DNA of 8,908 bases from an uncultured Maritalea sp. (GTDB lineage Bacteria > Pseudomonadota > Alphaproteobacteria > Rhizobiales > Devosiaceae): positions 1 to 8,908 of the forward strand of contig CAJXLH010000098.1 of NCBI GenBank assembly GCA_913055925.1, in the 5' to 3' direction. Made by a program: the position numbers and the translations under genes. Positions 1 through 6,730 of this stretch are shown piece by piece; position 1 is the stretch's first letter, and each line of letters opens with the position of its first letter. The notes beneath the pieces are model-generated. The model saw nothing but the letters and a program-made list of their open reading frames with translations. It was not told where the DNA came from and searched no databases.

Positions 1-724
1 TTTGTTAATCGCCGCGGTTTTGGTTGTGGCTTTCCACGAGTGGGCGACCATGACCAATGGCGGTAAAGCCACCGCAGCATCATATTTTGTCATGGGCTTG
101 CTGGCGCTAAGTGCCGTGTCCTATCCGATTGTCGGGTTTTGGCTGAGTTTGATCATGTTTGTCGCGACAGCATTTATTTCTGGCGCGCTGCATAAAGAAT
201 ATTTTCGTTGGCCAACGAATGGAATCGCTGCGGGCTTTTTGGGTTTTGCCGGCCTTTGTGTCTTGGCCCTCCGCGGGGATACCAATCTCGGCATTCTCGC
301 GACAGTGTTCTTAACCGTTGTGATTTGGCTTACGGACAGTGGTGCCTTTTTCGCGGGGCGGCAATTTGGCGGCAAAAAGCTCGCGCCAATTATCTCACCA
401 TCCAAGACATGGTCTGGCGCCATTGGTGGACTTATTGTCGGCACAATTGGTGGTTCAATTGTGTGGGGATTTGGTACGGCTTCTCCGCTTTGGATCGGAA
501 TTTGTATTTCGGCGGCAATTAGTGCGTCAGCGCAAGTTGGCGACCTGATTGAAAGTGCGTTGAAGCGTCATTTCTTGATCAAAGACAGCGGCCAGATCAT
601 TCCTGGTCACGGTGGTATCCTTGATCGCATTGATAGTTTTACCGTTGGCGCTGTGTTGCTTTATTTCATTGGCGTTGCGCATTTCACATCCGACCACGTT
701 GCCGAAGGCGTATTGCTTTGGTAG
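1..724 (+). CDS. cdsA: Phosphatidate cytidylyltransferase (CDP-diacylglycerol synthase), 5'-truncated
   Basis: This inner-membrane enzyme converts phosphatidic acid and CTP to CDP-diacylglycerol and pyrophosphate, the precursor of phosphatidylglycerol, cardiolipin and phosphatidylethanolamine. The frame is open from the first base and 240 residues are visible. Family members are about 270-280 residues, so roughly 30 N-terminal residues lie outside the window, and the TTG at position 2 is not the start. Several hydrophobic membrane segments are visible. The catalytic C-terminal half is intact: LTDSGAFFAGR (visible residues 110-120), SPSKTWSG (132-139), and the CdsA family signature at 185-211, with SALKR, KDSG and PGHGGILDRID in order. 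The gene ends 27 bp before rseP in the same orientation. In many relatives dxr separates these two genes, but it is absent here. The assignment is secure from the signature alone. Confidence 0.96.
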   Translation, partial: LLIAAVLVVAFHEWATMTNGGKATAASYFVMGLLALSAVSYPIVGFWLSLIMFVATAFISGALHKEYFRWPTNGIAAGFLGFAGLCVLALRGDTNLGILATVFLTVVIWLTDSGAFFAGRQFGGKKLAPIISPSKTWSGAIGGLIVGTIGGSIVWGFGTASPLWIGICISAAISASAQVGDLIESALKRHFLIKDSGQIIPGHGGILDRIDSFTVGAVLLYFIGVAHFTSDHVAEGVLLW

Positions 725-736
725 CGGGCTAGGTTC

Positions 737-754
737 AAGAGGTCACGAGTTTTG
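737..754 (+). promoter_or_regulatory. Ribosome binding site and TTG start of rseP
   Basis: AAGAGG at 737-742 lies nine bases before a TTG at 752-754. No ATG or GTG gives a better N terminus: the peptide from this TTG begins with a short segment that leads straight into the first membrane helix carrying HELGH, as expected for RseP. The rare start codon is therefore supported by both the Shine-Dalgarno spacing and the protein architecture. Its effect on expression is not visible from sequence. Confidence 0.7.
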
Positions 755-1882
755 GAATATCTCTATGCGTTTTTGGGGTCTGTGATTCCGTTTTTGATTG
801 TTTTGACCATCATCGTGTTTGTGCACGAGCTCGGTCATTATCTCGTGGCGCGATGGAATGGCATTGCGGTGGAGACGTTCTCTATCGGATTTGGGCCGGA
901 ACTGGCTGGGTTCAACGATAAGAACGGAACGCGTTGGAAAATCAGTGCAATTCCGCTTGGCGGTTATGTGAAGTTTCTTGGTGATATGAATGCGGCCAGC
1001 GTGCCAGACTTTGAGCATCAGCAAGCGACAATCGACCCAAAAACGCGCTCTGAGATGTTTCAGTTCAAAAATGTTTGGCAGCGTATTTCTGTGGTGATGG
1101 CGGGTCCTGTCGCGAACATCATCTTCACCTTTGTCATTCTTTACGGCCTGCTTGTTGGCCTTGGCCGCTATAGTTTGGAAGCCACAATTGACGATGTTGA
1201 AGTTGGCAGCCCGGCAGAAATTTCTGGCTTAATGGCTGATGATCGCGTGTTGGCGGTAGATGGCTACAATGTGCGCAGCTTTTCGGATTTTCAACGTTTG
1301 ATCGCCACAAGCCCAGACGCCGATGTGGTCGTTCGGGTTGAACGTGCTGGTATGCCACTTGATGTGGCTGTACGTACGGGCGAAGTTGAGCGCACTGACC
1401 AATTCGGCAACACAACAAAAATTGGCTATCTCGGCGTTGTCCGAGAGGCAACGCAGGAAGACGTCATATTCGTTCGTCCGGGGCCAATCGAAGCAGTTTT
1501 CATCACTTTTGAAGAGATGGTCTTGATCGTTGACCGGTCCTTTGAATTTTTGGGACGGATTTTTGTCGGCAAGGATGATGTTGACCAACTCGGCGGCCCC
1601 GTAAAAATTGCCAAGATCTCGGGTGAGGCGGCTTCTATCGGCATCTTTACACTTGTTAGCTTGATGGCGCTTTTGTCGTTGAACATTGGTATTTTCAACC
1701 TGCTGCCGATTCCAATGCTGGATGGCGGACACCTTGTTTATTATATATTCGAGGTCGTGCGGGGAAAGCCCCTTAGCCAGAAGGCGCAAGAGATCGGTTT
1801 TCGCTTTGGTTTGATCTTTGTTTTGAGCCTGATGGTGTTTGTAACCACCAATGATGTGGTCTCGACCTGGTTTTCAAATTAA
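752..1882 (+). CDS. rseP: RseP-type site-2 intramembrane zinc metalloprotease
   Basis: This polytopic inner-membrane metalloprotease (M50 family) cuts transmembrane segments. In E. coli the homologue cleaves the anti-sigma factor RseA after DegS and also removes remnant signal peptides. The zinc motif HELGH is at residues 25-29 in the first membrane helix. AIPLGGYVKF at 66-75 matches the conserved membrane-associated loop. MAGPVAN at 116-122 precedes the second helix. One PDZ-like domain spans about 143-210, and the third zinc ligand is in NLLPIPMLDGG (316-326, Asp324). The length of 376 residues is typical of alphaproteobacteria; the 450-residue E. coli protein has two PDZ domains. The start is TTG, chosen from the upstream AAGAGG. 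The gene follows cdsA by 27 bp and is probably cotranscribed with it. The physiological substrate cannot be told from this window, since no anti-sigma factor gene is nearby. Confidence 0.95.
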   Translation: MEYLYAFLGSVIPFLIVLTIIVFVHELGHYLVARWNGIAVETFSIGFGPELAGFNDKNGTRWKISAIPLGGYVKFLGDMNAASVPDFEHQQATIDPKTRSEMFQFKNVWQRISVVMAGPVANIIFTFVILYGLLVGLGRYSLEATIDDVEVGSPAEISGLMADDRVLAVDGYNVRSFSDFQRLIATSPDADVVVRVERAGMPLDVAVRTGEVERTDQFGNTTKIGYLGVVREATQEDVIFVRPGPIEAVFITFEEMVLIVDRSFEFLGRIFVGKDDVDQLGGPVKIAKISGEAASIGIFTLVSLMALLSLNIGIFNLLPIPMLDGGHLVYYIFEVVRGKPLSQKAQEIGFRFGLIFVLSLMVFVTTNDVVSTWFSN

Positions 1883-2057
1883 ATCAAATCCTTAAAAAGT
1901 GTTGCGCAAGGGGCGCGGTGCACATCTTTTGGTAACTGAAACAATTATTACCCCTTGCGTTTGGCTTAAGAAACGGTAAAACGGATCATGGAGTTAGTGT
2001 CACGCGTGGCGGGATTTGTCGCGCGCGTGAGGAAGTGCTGAAAGGCGTCAAAGAAAA
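1883..2057 (+). other. Leader region between rseP and bamA with inverted repeats
   Basis: These 175 bp contain no convincing gene. Three inverted repeats are visible: CGCAAGGGG (1905-1913) with CCCCTTGCG (1951-1959), a perfect 9-bp match across 37 bases; GGTAA (1931-1935) with TTACC (1948-1952), nested inside and overlapping the right arm of the first; and TCACGCGTG (2000-2008) with CGCGCGTGA (2022-2030), nine pairs including one G-U, ending 27 bases before the bamA start. None is followed by a T tract, so none looks like an intrinsic terminator. A weak promoter-like pair, TTGGCT (1961-1966) and GATCAT (1984-1989) with a 17-bp spacer, could drive bamA, but the match is poor. AAAGG at 2041-2045 is a weak ribosome binding site. 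Any regulatory role is inference. Confidence 0.4.
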
Positions 2058-4364
2058 ATGATTGCACGTGCAAAACTATTGCCAGGGTTTGTTTTGGGGA
2101 TCGCGTTGGTGTTGGTTAGTCCAATATTACCTTCGCAACTAGGCGGTTTCCTTGGTGTTCAAGCAGCTTATGCCGCGACCGTGAAGAACATTTCTGTTTC
2201 CGGGAACCAGCGCGTAGACGACAGCACTATCCGTTCATTCTTGGCTTTGCGCATCGGTCAAAACTCCACGTCGTCTAAAATCGACGAATCGATTGACGCT
2301 CTTTACCAAAGCGGTCTTTTTTCATCAGTAAGCGTGAGAATGTCTGGCAACACTCTTCGCGTAGTGGTGAAAGAAAACCCAATCGTTTCAGCGGTGCTGT
2401 TCGAAGGTAACCAGAAATTCTCTGATTCTAAGCTTTCAGGTTTGGTGGATGTTGATACGCGCGGCGTTTACAGTGAAGCCGCTGTTGCCCAGGATGCGCG
2501 TAATATCGAACTTGCTTATGACCAAGCTGGCTTTAGCTCAGTTTCTGTCACGACACGCGTTGAGCCAGCGGCCAACTCACGTATCAAAGTGACATTCTTG
2601 ATCAACGAAGGTGAGCGCGCTGCGATTGCTGCGATTACTTTTGCTGGCAACAATTCAATTGGTGACAACCAACTCAAAGCAGCGATCCGCACACGCGAGA
2701 CGCATTTGCTAAGCTGGTTGTTCCGCGACGATGCTTATGACGAAGACAAGCTTAACGTCGATAGCGAGCTTGTACGTTTGTACTATGCTGATCGTGGTTT
2801 CCCAGATGCGCAGGTTTTGTCTGCGGTTGCTGAGTTCGACGCAGAGCGCAATGCATACTTCATCAACTTCACAATTGATGAGGGTGAGCGCTATGAGTTT
2901 GGCAATATCGATATTCAGACAAGCATTGCAGGTTTGGACGCAAATTCACTTCGTTCAGCAGTTCGTACGCATGATGGTCGTCGTTATTCGATCACCAGCT
3001 TGCAGCGTACCGCGCAAGAAATGGCACGTGATGCAGCTTATCAAGGCTACTCGTTCGCTGAGGTTCGTCCACGTCTAGACCGTGACATTGAAAACAAAAC
3101 TTTCAATGTGACTTATTTGGTGGACGAGGGTGCGCGCCTTTATGTTGAGCGTATCAACATCTTCGGCAACACCCGCACACGTGACTTTGTGATCCGTCGC
3201 GAGTTTGAATTTGCCGAAGGCGATCCATTTAACCGCACATTTTTGGCTGCTGGTCGTGAAGCATTGAACGGTCTTGGCTTCTTCTCTCGTGTTGACGTGA
3301 GCGCGGAACAAGGCTCTGGCCCCGACAAAGTTGTGATCAACGTTGTTGTTGAAGAGAAATCAACAGGTAACTGGGGCGGTGGCGCTAGCTACTCACCACA
3401 AACTGGCTTCGGTGTTGAACTATCCTTGGAAGAAAAGAACTTCCTTGGTAAAGGTCAAAAGCTTAAATTGGCGCTTGGCGGCACATTTGGCAGCCGGACA
3501 TATGACTTCTCGTTCACAGAACCAAAATTCATGGGTCTGGACATCTCTGCAGGCGTGGACATCTACAAGCGCACCGTTGATGAAGGTAAGTTCTATAACT
3601 ATGGCACCGATTCAACAGGCTTCCAGCTTCGTGCAGGTGCGCCAATTGTTGATAACCTGAGCGCTAGCGTTTTCGCGGGTTACGACTTCACATCATTCAC
3701 GGACAGTGATGCGAACAAGCCGGCTTATATCCCGGCCTCGATCCAGAAAGCTTTCGTTGGTTATTCGCTTAACTACACTGACGTTGACAATGTCATGAAC
3801 CCGTCTGAAGGCTTTGCGCTTAACTTGACACAGCAATATGTTGGCATCGACCACAACTTGCTGAAAACAGAAGTAAAGGGCCGCTACTACATTCCTGTAT
3901 TGGCTGATCAGGGCGTGATTGCGAGCATTAAGGGTCAAGCCGGTATCATCAATGAACTTGGTGGTGGCTTTGTTAGCCCAACTGAGACATTTATTGCCGG
4001 TCCAAACTTGATCCGCGGCTTCAAGTCACGTGGCTTTGGTCCAAAAGATGCTTCTGGCAATGCGTTGGGTGTAACAGAATATGCGGCAGTTTCGGCTGAG
4101 GTTGAGTTCCCACTTCCAGTGTTGCCTGAAAGCTATGGCTTGAAAGGTGCAGTTTGGGCAGATGCAGCGTTCTTGGGTGCAGCATCACTTGATCCAGTTA
4201 ACATCAGCAGCGGTAACACAACTCAGACACGTACATCTGTTGGTGCAAGTATCCTTTGGGACTCACCACTTGGTCCATTGCGCGGCGACTTCGCTCACGT
4301 GATCGACAAAGATACTGCAGACGATACACAAGTGTTTGCGCTGACAATCCAGACATTGTTCTAA
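2058..4364 (+). CDS. bamA: Outer membrane protein assembly factor BamA (Omp85)
   Basis: BamA is the central insertase of the Bam complex, folding beta-barrel proteins into the outer membrane. The 768-residue product has the usual length. A signal peptide occupies about residues 1-39: a basic start (MIARAK), a hydrophobic core, and AYA before the probable cleavage site at 39/40. Five POTRA domains follow, roughly 41-107, 108-186, 187-276, 277-357 and 358-433; the fifth contains INIFGNTRTRDFVIRREF (366-383). The 16-strand barrel runs from about 434 to the end. It includes the IRGF motif of the conserved loop at 652-655, the late strand motif WDSPLGPLRGDF (734-745), and a terminal phenylalanine as in outer-membrane insertion signals. 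Codon choice seems biased toward AAC, TTC and ATC compared with the lpx genes, consistent with high expression. It is followed by a strong terminator. No skp/ompH gene lies between it and lpxD, unlike E. coli. Confidence 0.98.
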   Translation: MIARAKLLPGFVLGIALVLVSPILPSQLGGFLGVQAAYAATVKNISVSGNQRVDDSTIRSFLALRIGQNSTSSKIDESIDALYQSGLFSSVSVRMSGNTLRVVVKENPIVSAVLFEGNQKFSDSKLSGLVDVDTRGVYSEAAVAQDARNIELAYDQAGFSSVSVTTRVEPAANSRIKVTFLINEGERAAIAAITFAGNNSIGDNQLKAAIRTRETHLLSWLFRDDAYDEDKLNVDSELVRLYYADRGFPDAQVLSAVAEFDAERNAYFINFTIDEGERYEFGNIDIQTSIAGLDANSLRSAVRTHDGRRYSITSLQRTAQEMARDAAYQGYSFAEVRPRLDRDIENKTFNVTYLVDEGARLYVERINIFGNTRTRDFVIRREFEFAEGDPFNRTFLAAGREALNGLGFFSRVDVSAEQGSGPDKVVINVVVEEKSTGNWGGGASYSPQTGFGVELSLEEKNFLGKGQKLKLALGGTFGSRTYDFSFTEPKFMGLDISAGVDIYKRTVDEGKFYNYGTDSTGFQLRAGAPIVDNLSASVFAGYDFTSFTDSDANKPAYIPASIQKAFVGYSLNYTDVDNVMNPSEGFALNLTQQYVGIDHNLLKTEVKGRYYIPVLADQGVIASIKGQAGIINELGGGFVSPTETFIAGPNLIRGFKSRGFGPKDASGNALGVTEYAAVSAEVEFPLPVLPESYGLKGAVWADAAFLGAASLDPVNISSGNTTQTRTSVGASILWDSPLGPLRGDFAHVIDKDTADDTQVFALTIQTLF

Positions 4365-4377
4365 GCAACAAATGCGC

Positions 4378-4406
4378 TTGACGAAATAAGAGGATCGCGG
4401 AAGAAT
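4378..4406 (+). promoter_or_regulatory. Candidate sigma-70-type promoter for the lpxD-lpxB cluster
   Basis: TTGACG (4378-4383), preceded by C as in the alphaproteobacterial CTTGAC preference, is followed by an exact 17-bp spacer and AAGAAT (4401-4406), a four-of-six match to TATAAT. Initiation would fall near 4412-4414, leaving a leader of about 20 bases that still contains the AGG ribosome binding sequence of lpxD. The -10 element lies in the loop of the bamA terminator hairpin. A promoter is needed somewhere here if the terminator is efficient, because lpxD begins ten bases after the end of the T-rich tract. The call rests on motif match and position only. Confidence 0.5.
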
Positions 4407-4425
4407 CTGCGATCCTTTTTTGTTT
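4388..4425 (+). terminator. Intrinsic terminator of bamA
   Basis: AGGATCGC (4391-4398) pairs perfectly with GCGATCCT (4409-4416) around a ten-base loop. The stem can extend inward by one G-U pair and outward where the A-rich bases 4388-4390 face the T run. Six T (4416-4421), a G and three more T follow. It lies 27 bases after the bamA stop codon, the expected place for a Rho-independent terminator. It should isolate abundant bamA transcription from the lipid A genes downstream, although partial read-through is possible. Confidence 0.9.
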
Positions 4426-4434
4426 AGGTGGCTG

Positions 4435-5454
4435 ATGGTAGATACGAGATTTTATACCTGCCAACCAACTCCATTATCGGAGTTGATTGCCGCTTGTCGT
4501 GATGAGGGAATTGATGTCCCTGATGACAAACTAGCTGACGCGCTCATTTCTGGTGCTGGAACCGTTCCGTTTCTCAACTCCAATGAAATCGGTTTTGTAT
4601 CTGAAGACAAATACCTAGAAAAACTTTCGGAAATGCAGGCAGGTGTTGTCCTCGTAAGTGAACAGGCGGACACCGCTGACATTTCTTCTGAAGTGCGGTT
4701 GGTTCGCGTCGCAAATCCATATCTGGTTTTTGTGACTCTGTTGTCGAAGCTATTTCCTGATACAACAAAACTCCAATACACTGCGCCCAACAATCGACCG
4801 TCGCTATTGGGCAAAGATCCAGTCATTGCAGACAATGTGCGGTTTGGAGATGACGTATCCTTAGGCGATGATGTCGTTATTGGTGCCAATAGTGTGATTG
4901 GTCGTGGCGTAACGATTGGGCATGGTACCGTCATTGGCGACAATGTTTCAGTCTACTCCTCGCATATTGGAAATAATGTGGTTGTTCATGCCGGTTCTCG
5001 TATTGGCAATGAAGGCTTTGGTTTCATTCCTACCGGCGATGATCCCGTCAAAATTCCACAATTAGGCCGTGTGATTGTGCAAGATGGCGTTGAAATTGGC
5101 GCAAGCTGCACAATTGATCGCGGCACGCTTGATGACACAGTGATCGGTGAAGCAAGCAAGCTCGACAATATGGTTCAGATTGCCCACAATGTGCAGATTG
5201 GACGGAATTGTCAGATTTCGGCTCAGGCGGGCATTGCTGGATCGTCACAGATTGGCGACAATGTATTGCTCGGTGGTCGGGTTGGGGTCGTCAACAAGGC
5301 GCGAATGGGCGACAATTCGGTTGCAATGGCATGCGCTTTAGTGACAAAAGACGTGCCAAATGGGGCACATGTTGCCGGTGATCCGGCGACGGATATTAAA
5401 TTGTGGCGTAAACAAATTGCGGCGGGGCGCAAAGCGGCGCGCAAACAAAAGTAA
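4435..5454 (+). CDS. lpxD: UDP-3-O-acylglucosamine N-acyltransferase
   Basis: LpxD catalyses the third step of lipid A synthesis, moving a 3-hydroxyacyl chain from acyl carrier protein to the 2-amino group of UDP-3-O-acyl-glucosamine, in the cytoplasm as a trimer. I start it at ATG 4435, six bases after AGG (4426-4428); the upstream in-frame TTG at 4420 sits in the terminator T tract and lacks a ribosome site. The product is 339 residues, close to the 341 of E. coli. An N-terminal uridine-binding domain (about 1-115) precedes a left-handed beta-helix of hexapeptide repeats (about 130-305). The catalytic histidine is His251 in QIAHNVQIG, equivalent to E. coli His239. GNEGFGFIP (191-199) and the IDRGTLDDTVIG block (227-238) are typical. 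A C-terminal helix contains LWRKQIA (323-329) and ends in a basic tail. fabZ starts 11 bp later. Confidence 0.97.
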   Translation: MVDTRFYTCQPTPLSELIAACRDEGIDVPDDKLADALISGAGTVPFLNSNEIGFVSEDKYLEKLSEMQAGVVLVSEQADTADISSEVRLVRVANPYLVFVTLLSKLFPDTTKLQYTAPNNRPSLLGKDPVIADNVRFGDDVSLGDDVVIGANSVIGRGVTIGHGTVIGDNVSVYSSHIGNNVVVHAGSRIGNEGFGFIPTGDDPVKIPQLGRVIVQDGVEIGASCTIDRGTLDDTVIGEASKLDNMVQIAHNVQIGRNCQISAQAGIAGSSQIGDNVLLGGRVGVVNKARMGDNSVAMACALVTKDVPNGAHVAGDPATDIKLWRKQIAAGRKAARKQK

Positions 5455-5465
5455 GTGGGGTTGTA

Positions 5466-5930
5466 ATGTCAGATCGTGAAATGACCAGTTTGGATATCAA
5501 TCGTGTGTTGGAGTGTTTGCCGCACCGCTATCCAATGTTGATGATTGATAAGATTATTGAAATTGACGGCGATGAGTCTGCCATTGGCATCAAAAACATT
5601 ACATTCAACGAACCCATTTTTCAGGGCCACTTTCCGGGTCAGCCGATTTTTCCAGGCGTGCTAATTCTTGAGGGAATGGCCCAAACCGCTGGCGCCATCG
5701 TTATCGCTGAAGAGCAGAAAAAGGGCGACAAATACTCTGTGTTCTTGCTGACCATCGATAAAGCCAAGTTCCGCAAACCAACTCAACCGGGTGATGTTTT
5801 GGAATATCACATTAAGAAGGCCCACCGTCGCCGCAATGTTGGCCGCTATACGGCGCAAGCAATTGTGCACGGCACGGTTGTCGCGGAAGCTGAAGTTGGT
5901 GCGATGATTGTGCGAGAAGACCAAGCATGA
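5466..5930 (+). CDS. fabZ: 3-hydroxyacyl-[acyl-carrier-protein] dehydratase FabZ
   Basis: FabZ dehydrates 3-hydroxyacyl-ACP to trans-2-enoyl-ACP in type II fatty acid synthesis. Its substrate pool overlaps with that of LpxA and LpxD, which use 3-hydroxyacyl-ACP, so its place in the lipid A cluster makes metabolic sense: the balance between them sets phospholipid against lipopolysaccharide production. The product has 154 residues, normal for this hot-dog-fold family. The catalytic pair is His55 in FQGHFPGQPIFPGV and Glu69 in ILEGMAQTAG. LPHRYPMLMIDKI (18-30) is the characteristic N-terminal motif. GTGGGG at 5455-5460 is a possible ribosome binding sequence. The stop codon overlaps the lpxA start in ATGA (5927-5930), which suggests translational coupling. 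Confidence 0.97.
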   Translation: MSDREMTSLDINRVLECLPHRYPMLMIDKIIEIDGDESAIGIKNITFNEPIFQGHFPGQPIFPGVLILEGMAQTAGAIVIAEEQKKGDKYSVFLLTIDKAKFRKPTQPGDVLEYHIKKAHRRRNVGRYTAQAIVHGTVVAEAEVGAMIVREDQA

Positions 5931-6730
5931 GTTTAGTTCACCCTACGGCGATTATTGGCGACAATGTCACAATCGGCGAAGATGTTGAAATTGGCGCTTA
6001 TAGCGTTGTCGAGGGCAATGTCACCATTGGTGATGGCACGCGTCTTCACTCGCATGTGGCCATTGCTGGTGACACGGTCATTGGCAAAAATAACGAGATT
6101 TTTCCATTCGCCTCAATCGGCCATAGACCACAGGACCAAAAATATGCGGGTGAAAATTCGCGGTTGGTTATTGGAGACGATTGCGCGATCCGGGAAAATG
6201 TAACGATCAATCCCGGCACGAGCGGCGGCGGCATGGAAACCAAAATCGGCAAAAATGTTTTGTTGATGGCTGGCGCACATGTGGCGCATGACTGTCACTT
6301 GGGCGACAATGTGATTTTGGTCAACAATGTTGCTCTGGCGGGCCATGTGATCGTTGATGAATTCGCAATTGTTGGCGGCTTGAGTGGTGTTCATCAGTTT
6401 GTTCGGATTGGCGCGCATTCAATTGTTGGCGCGATGAGCATGGTTGAGAACGATGTTATTCCGTTTGGTTCTGTGCTCGGCAATCGTGCTTACCTCGGTG
6501 GCCTGAACCTTGTTGGACTGAAACGTCGCAACTTTGATCGGGAAGAGATACACACGCTTCGAGCTGCTTATCGGATGATTTTCTCTAACGAGGGAACTTT
6601 GCGCGAGCGTGTTGAAGATGCTGCTGAAATCTTTAATGGCCACGAGCTGGTGGATGCCGTGGTGAATTTCGTGCGTAAGCCCTCAGAGCGTTCATTGTGC
6701 ATGCCCAAGAACGGCGTGAACGGCGAATGA
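5927..6730 (+). CDS. lpxA: UDP-N-acetylglucosamine O-acyltransferase
   Basis: LpxA catalyses the first, reversible step of lipid A synthesis, placing a 3-hydroxyacyl chain from acyl-ACP on the 3-position of UDP-GlcNAc. The protein has 267 residues (E. coli 262). A left-handed beta-helix of hexapeptide repeats occupies about 1-185 and a helical C-terminal domain the rest. The catalytic base is His121 in GAHVAHDC (E. coli His125). VHQFVRIGAHSIVG (155-168) and GLNLVGLKRR (192-201) carry residues that in E. coli contact the acyl donor or nucleotide: Asn194, Arg200 and Arg201. The position matching the E. coli acyl ruler Gly173 is Ala169. The gene overlaps fabZ and lpxI by four bases each (ATGA). 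The product acts in the cytoplasm as a trimer; LpxC, which makes the pathway committed, is not in the window. Confidence 0.97.
   Translation: MSLVHPTAIIGDNVTIGEDVEIGAYSVVEGNVTIGDGTRLHSHVAIAGDTVIGKNNEIFPFASIGHRPQDQKYAGENSRLVIGDDCAIRENVTINPGTSGGGMETKIGKNVLLMAGAHVAHDCHLGDNVILVNNVALAGHVIVDEFAIVGGLSGVHQFVRIGAHSIVGAMSMVENDVIPFGSVLGNRAYLGGLNLVGLKRRNFDREEIHTLRAAYRMIFSNEGTLRERVEDAAEIFNGHELVDAVVNFVRKPSERSLCMPKNGVNGE

Noticed and set aside
1229..1789. Long minus-strand open frame of 186 codons inside rseP
   Set aside because: It lies entirely within a well-supported gene, shows no recognisable domain and has no supporting ribosome site; it is a shadow of the coding strand.
1938..1961. GAAAC with CGTT 15 bases on, resembling an EcfG general stress promoter upstream of bamA
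   Set aside because: The known pattern is GGAAC with a 16-17 base spacer; both the first element and the spacing are off.
2062..2073. Perfect 12-bp palindrome TTGCACGTGCAA at codons 2-6 of bamA, possible operator
   Set aside because: About two such palindromes are expected by chance in a window of this size, and no regulator gene or second copy is present.
4420..4434. Upstream TTG start for lpxD at 4420 adding five residues
   Set aside because: The TTG lies in the T tract of the bamA terminator and has no ribosome binding sequence; ATG 4435 has AGG six bases upstream and fits family length.
4452..4943. Minus-strand open frame of 163 codons inside lpxD
   Set aside because: It is composed mainly of Ser, Thr and Pro, as expected from antisense reading of this gene, and resembles no known protein.
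6697..6726. Upstream ATG start for lpxI at 6697
   Set aside because: It adds ten residues unlike any LpxI N terminus; ATG 6727 in the ATGA overlap matches the coupling seen at fabZ-lpxA.
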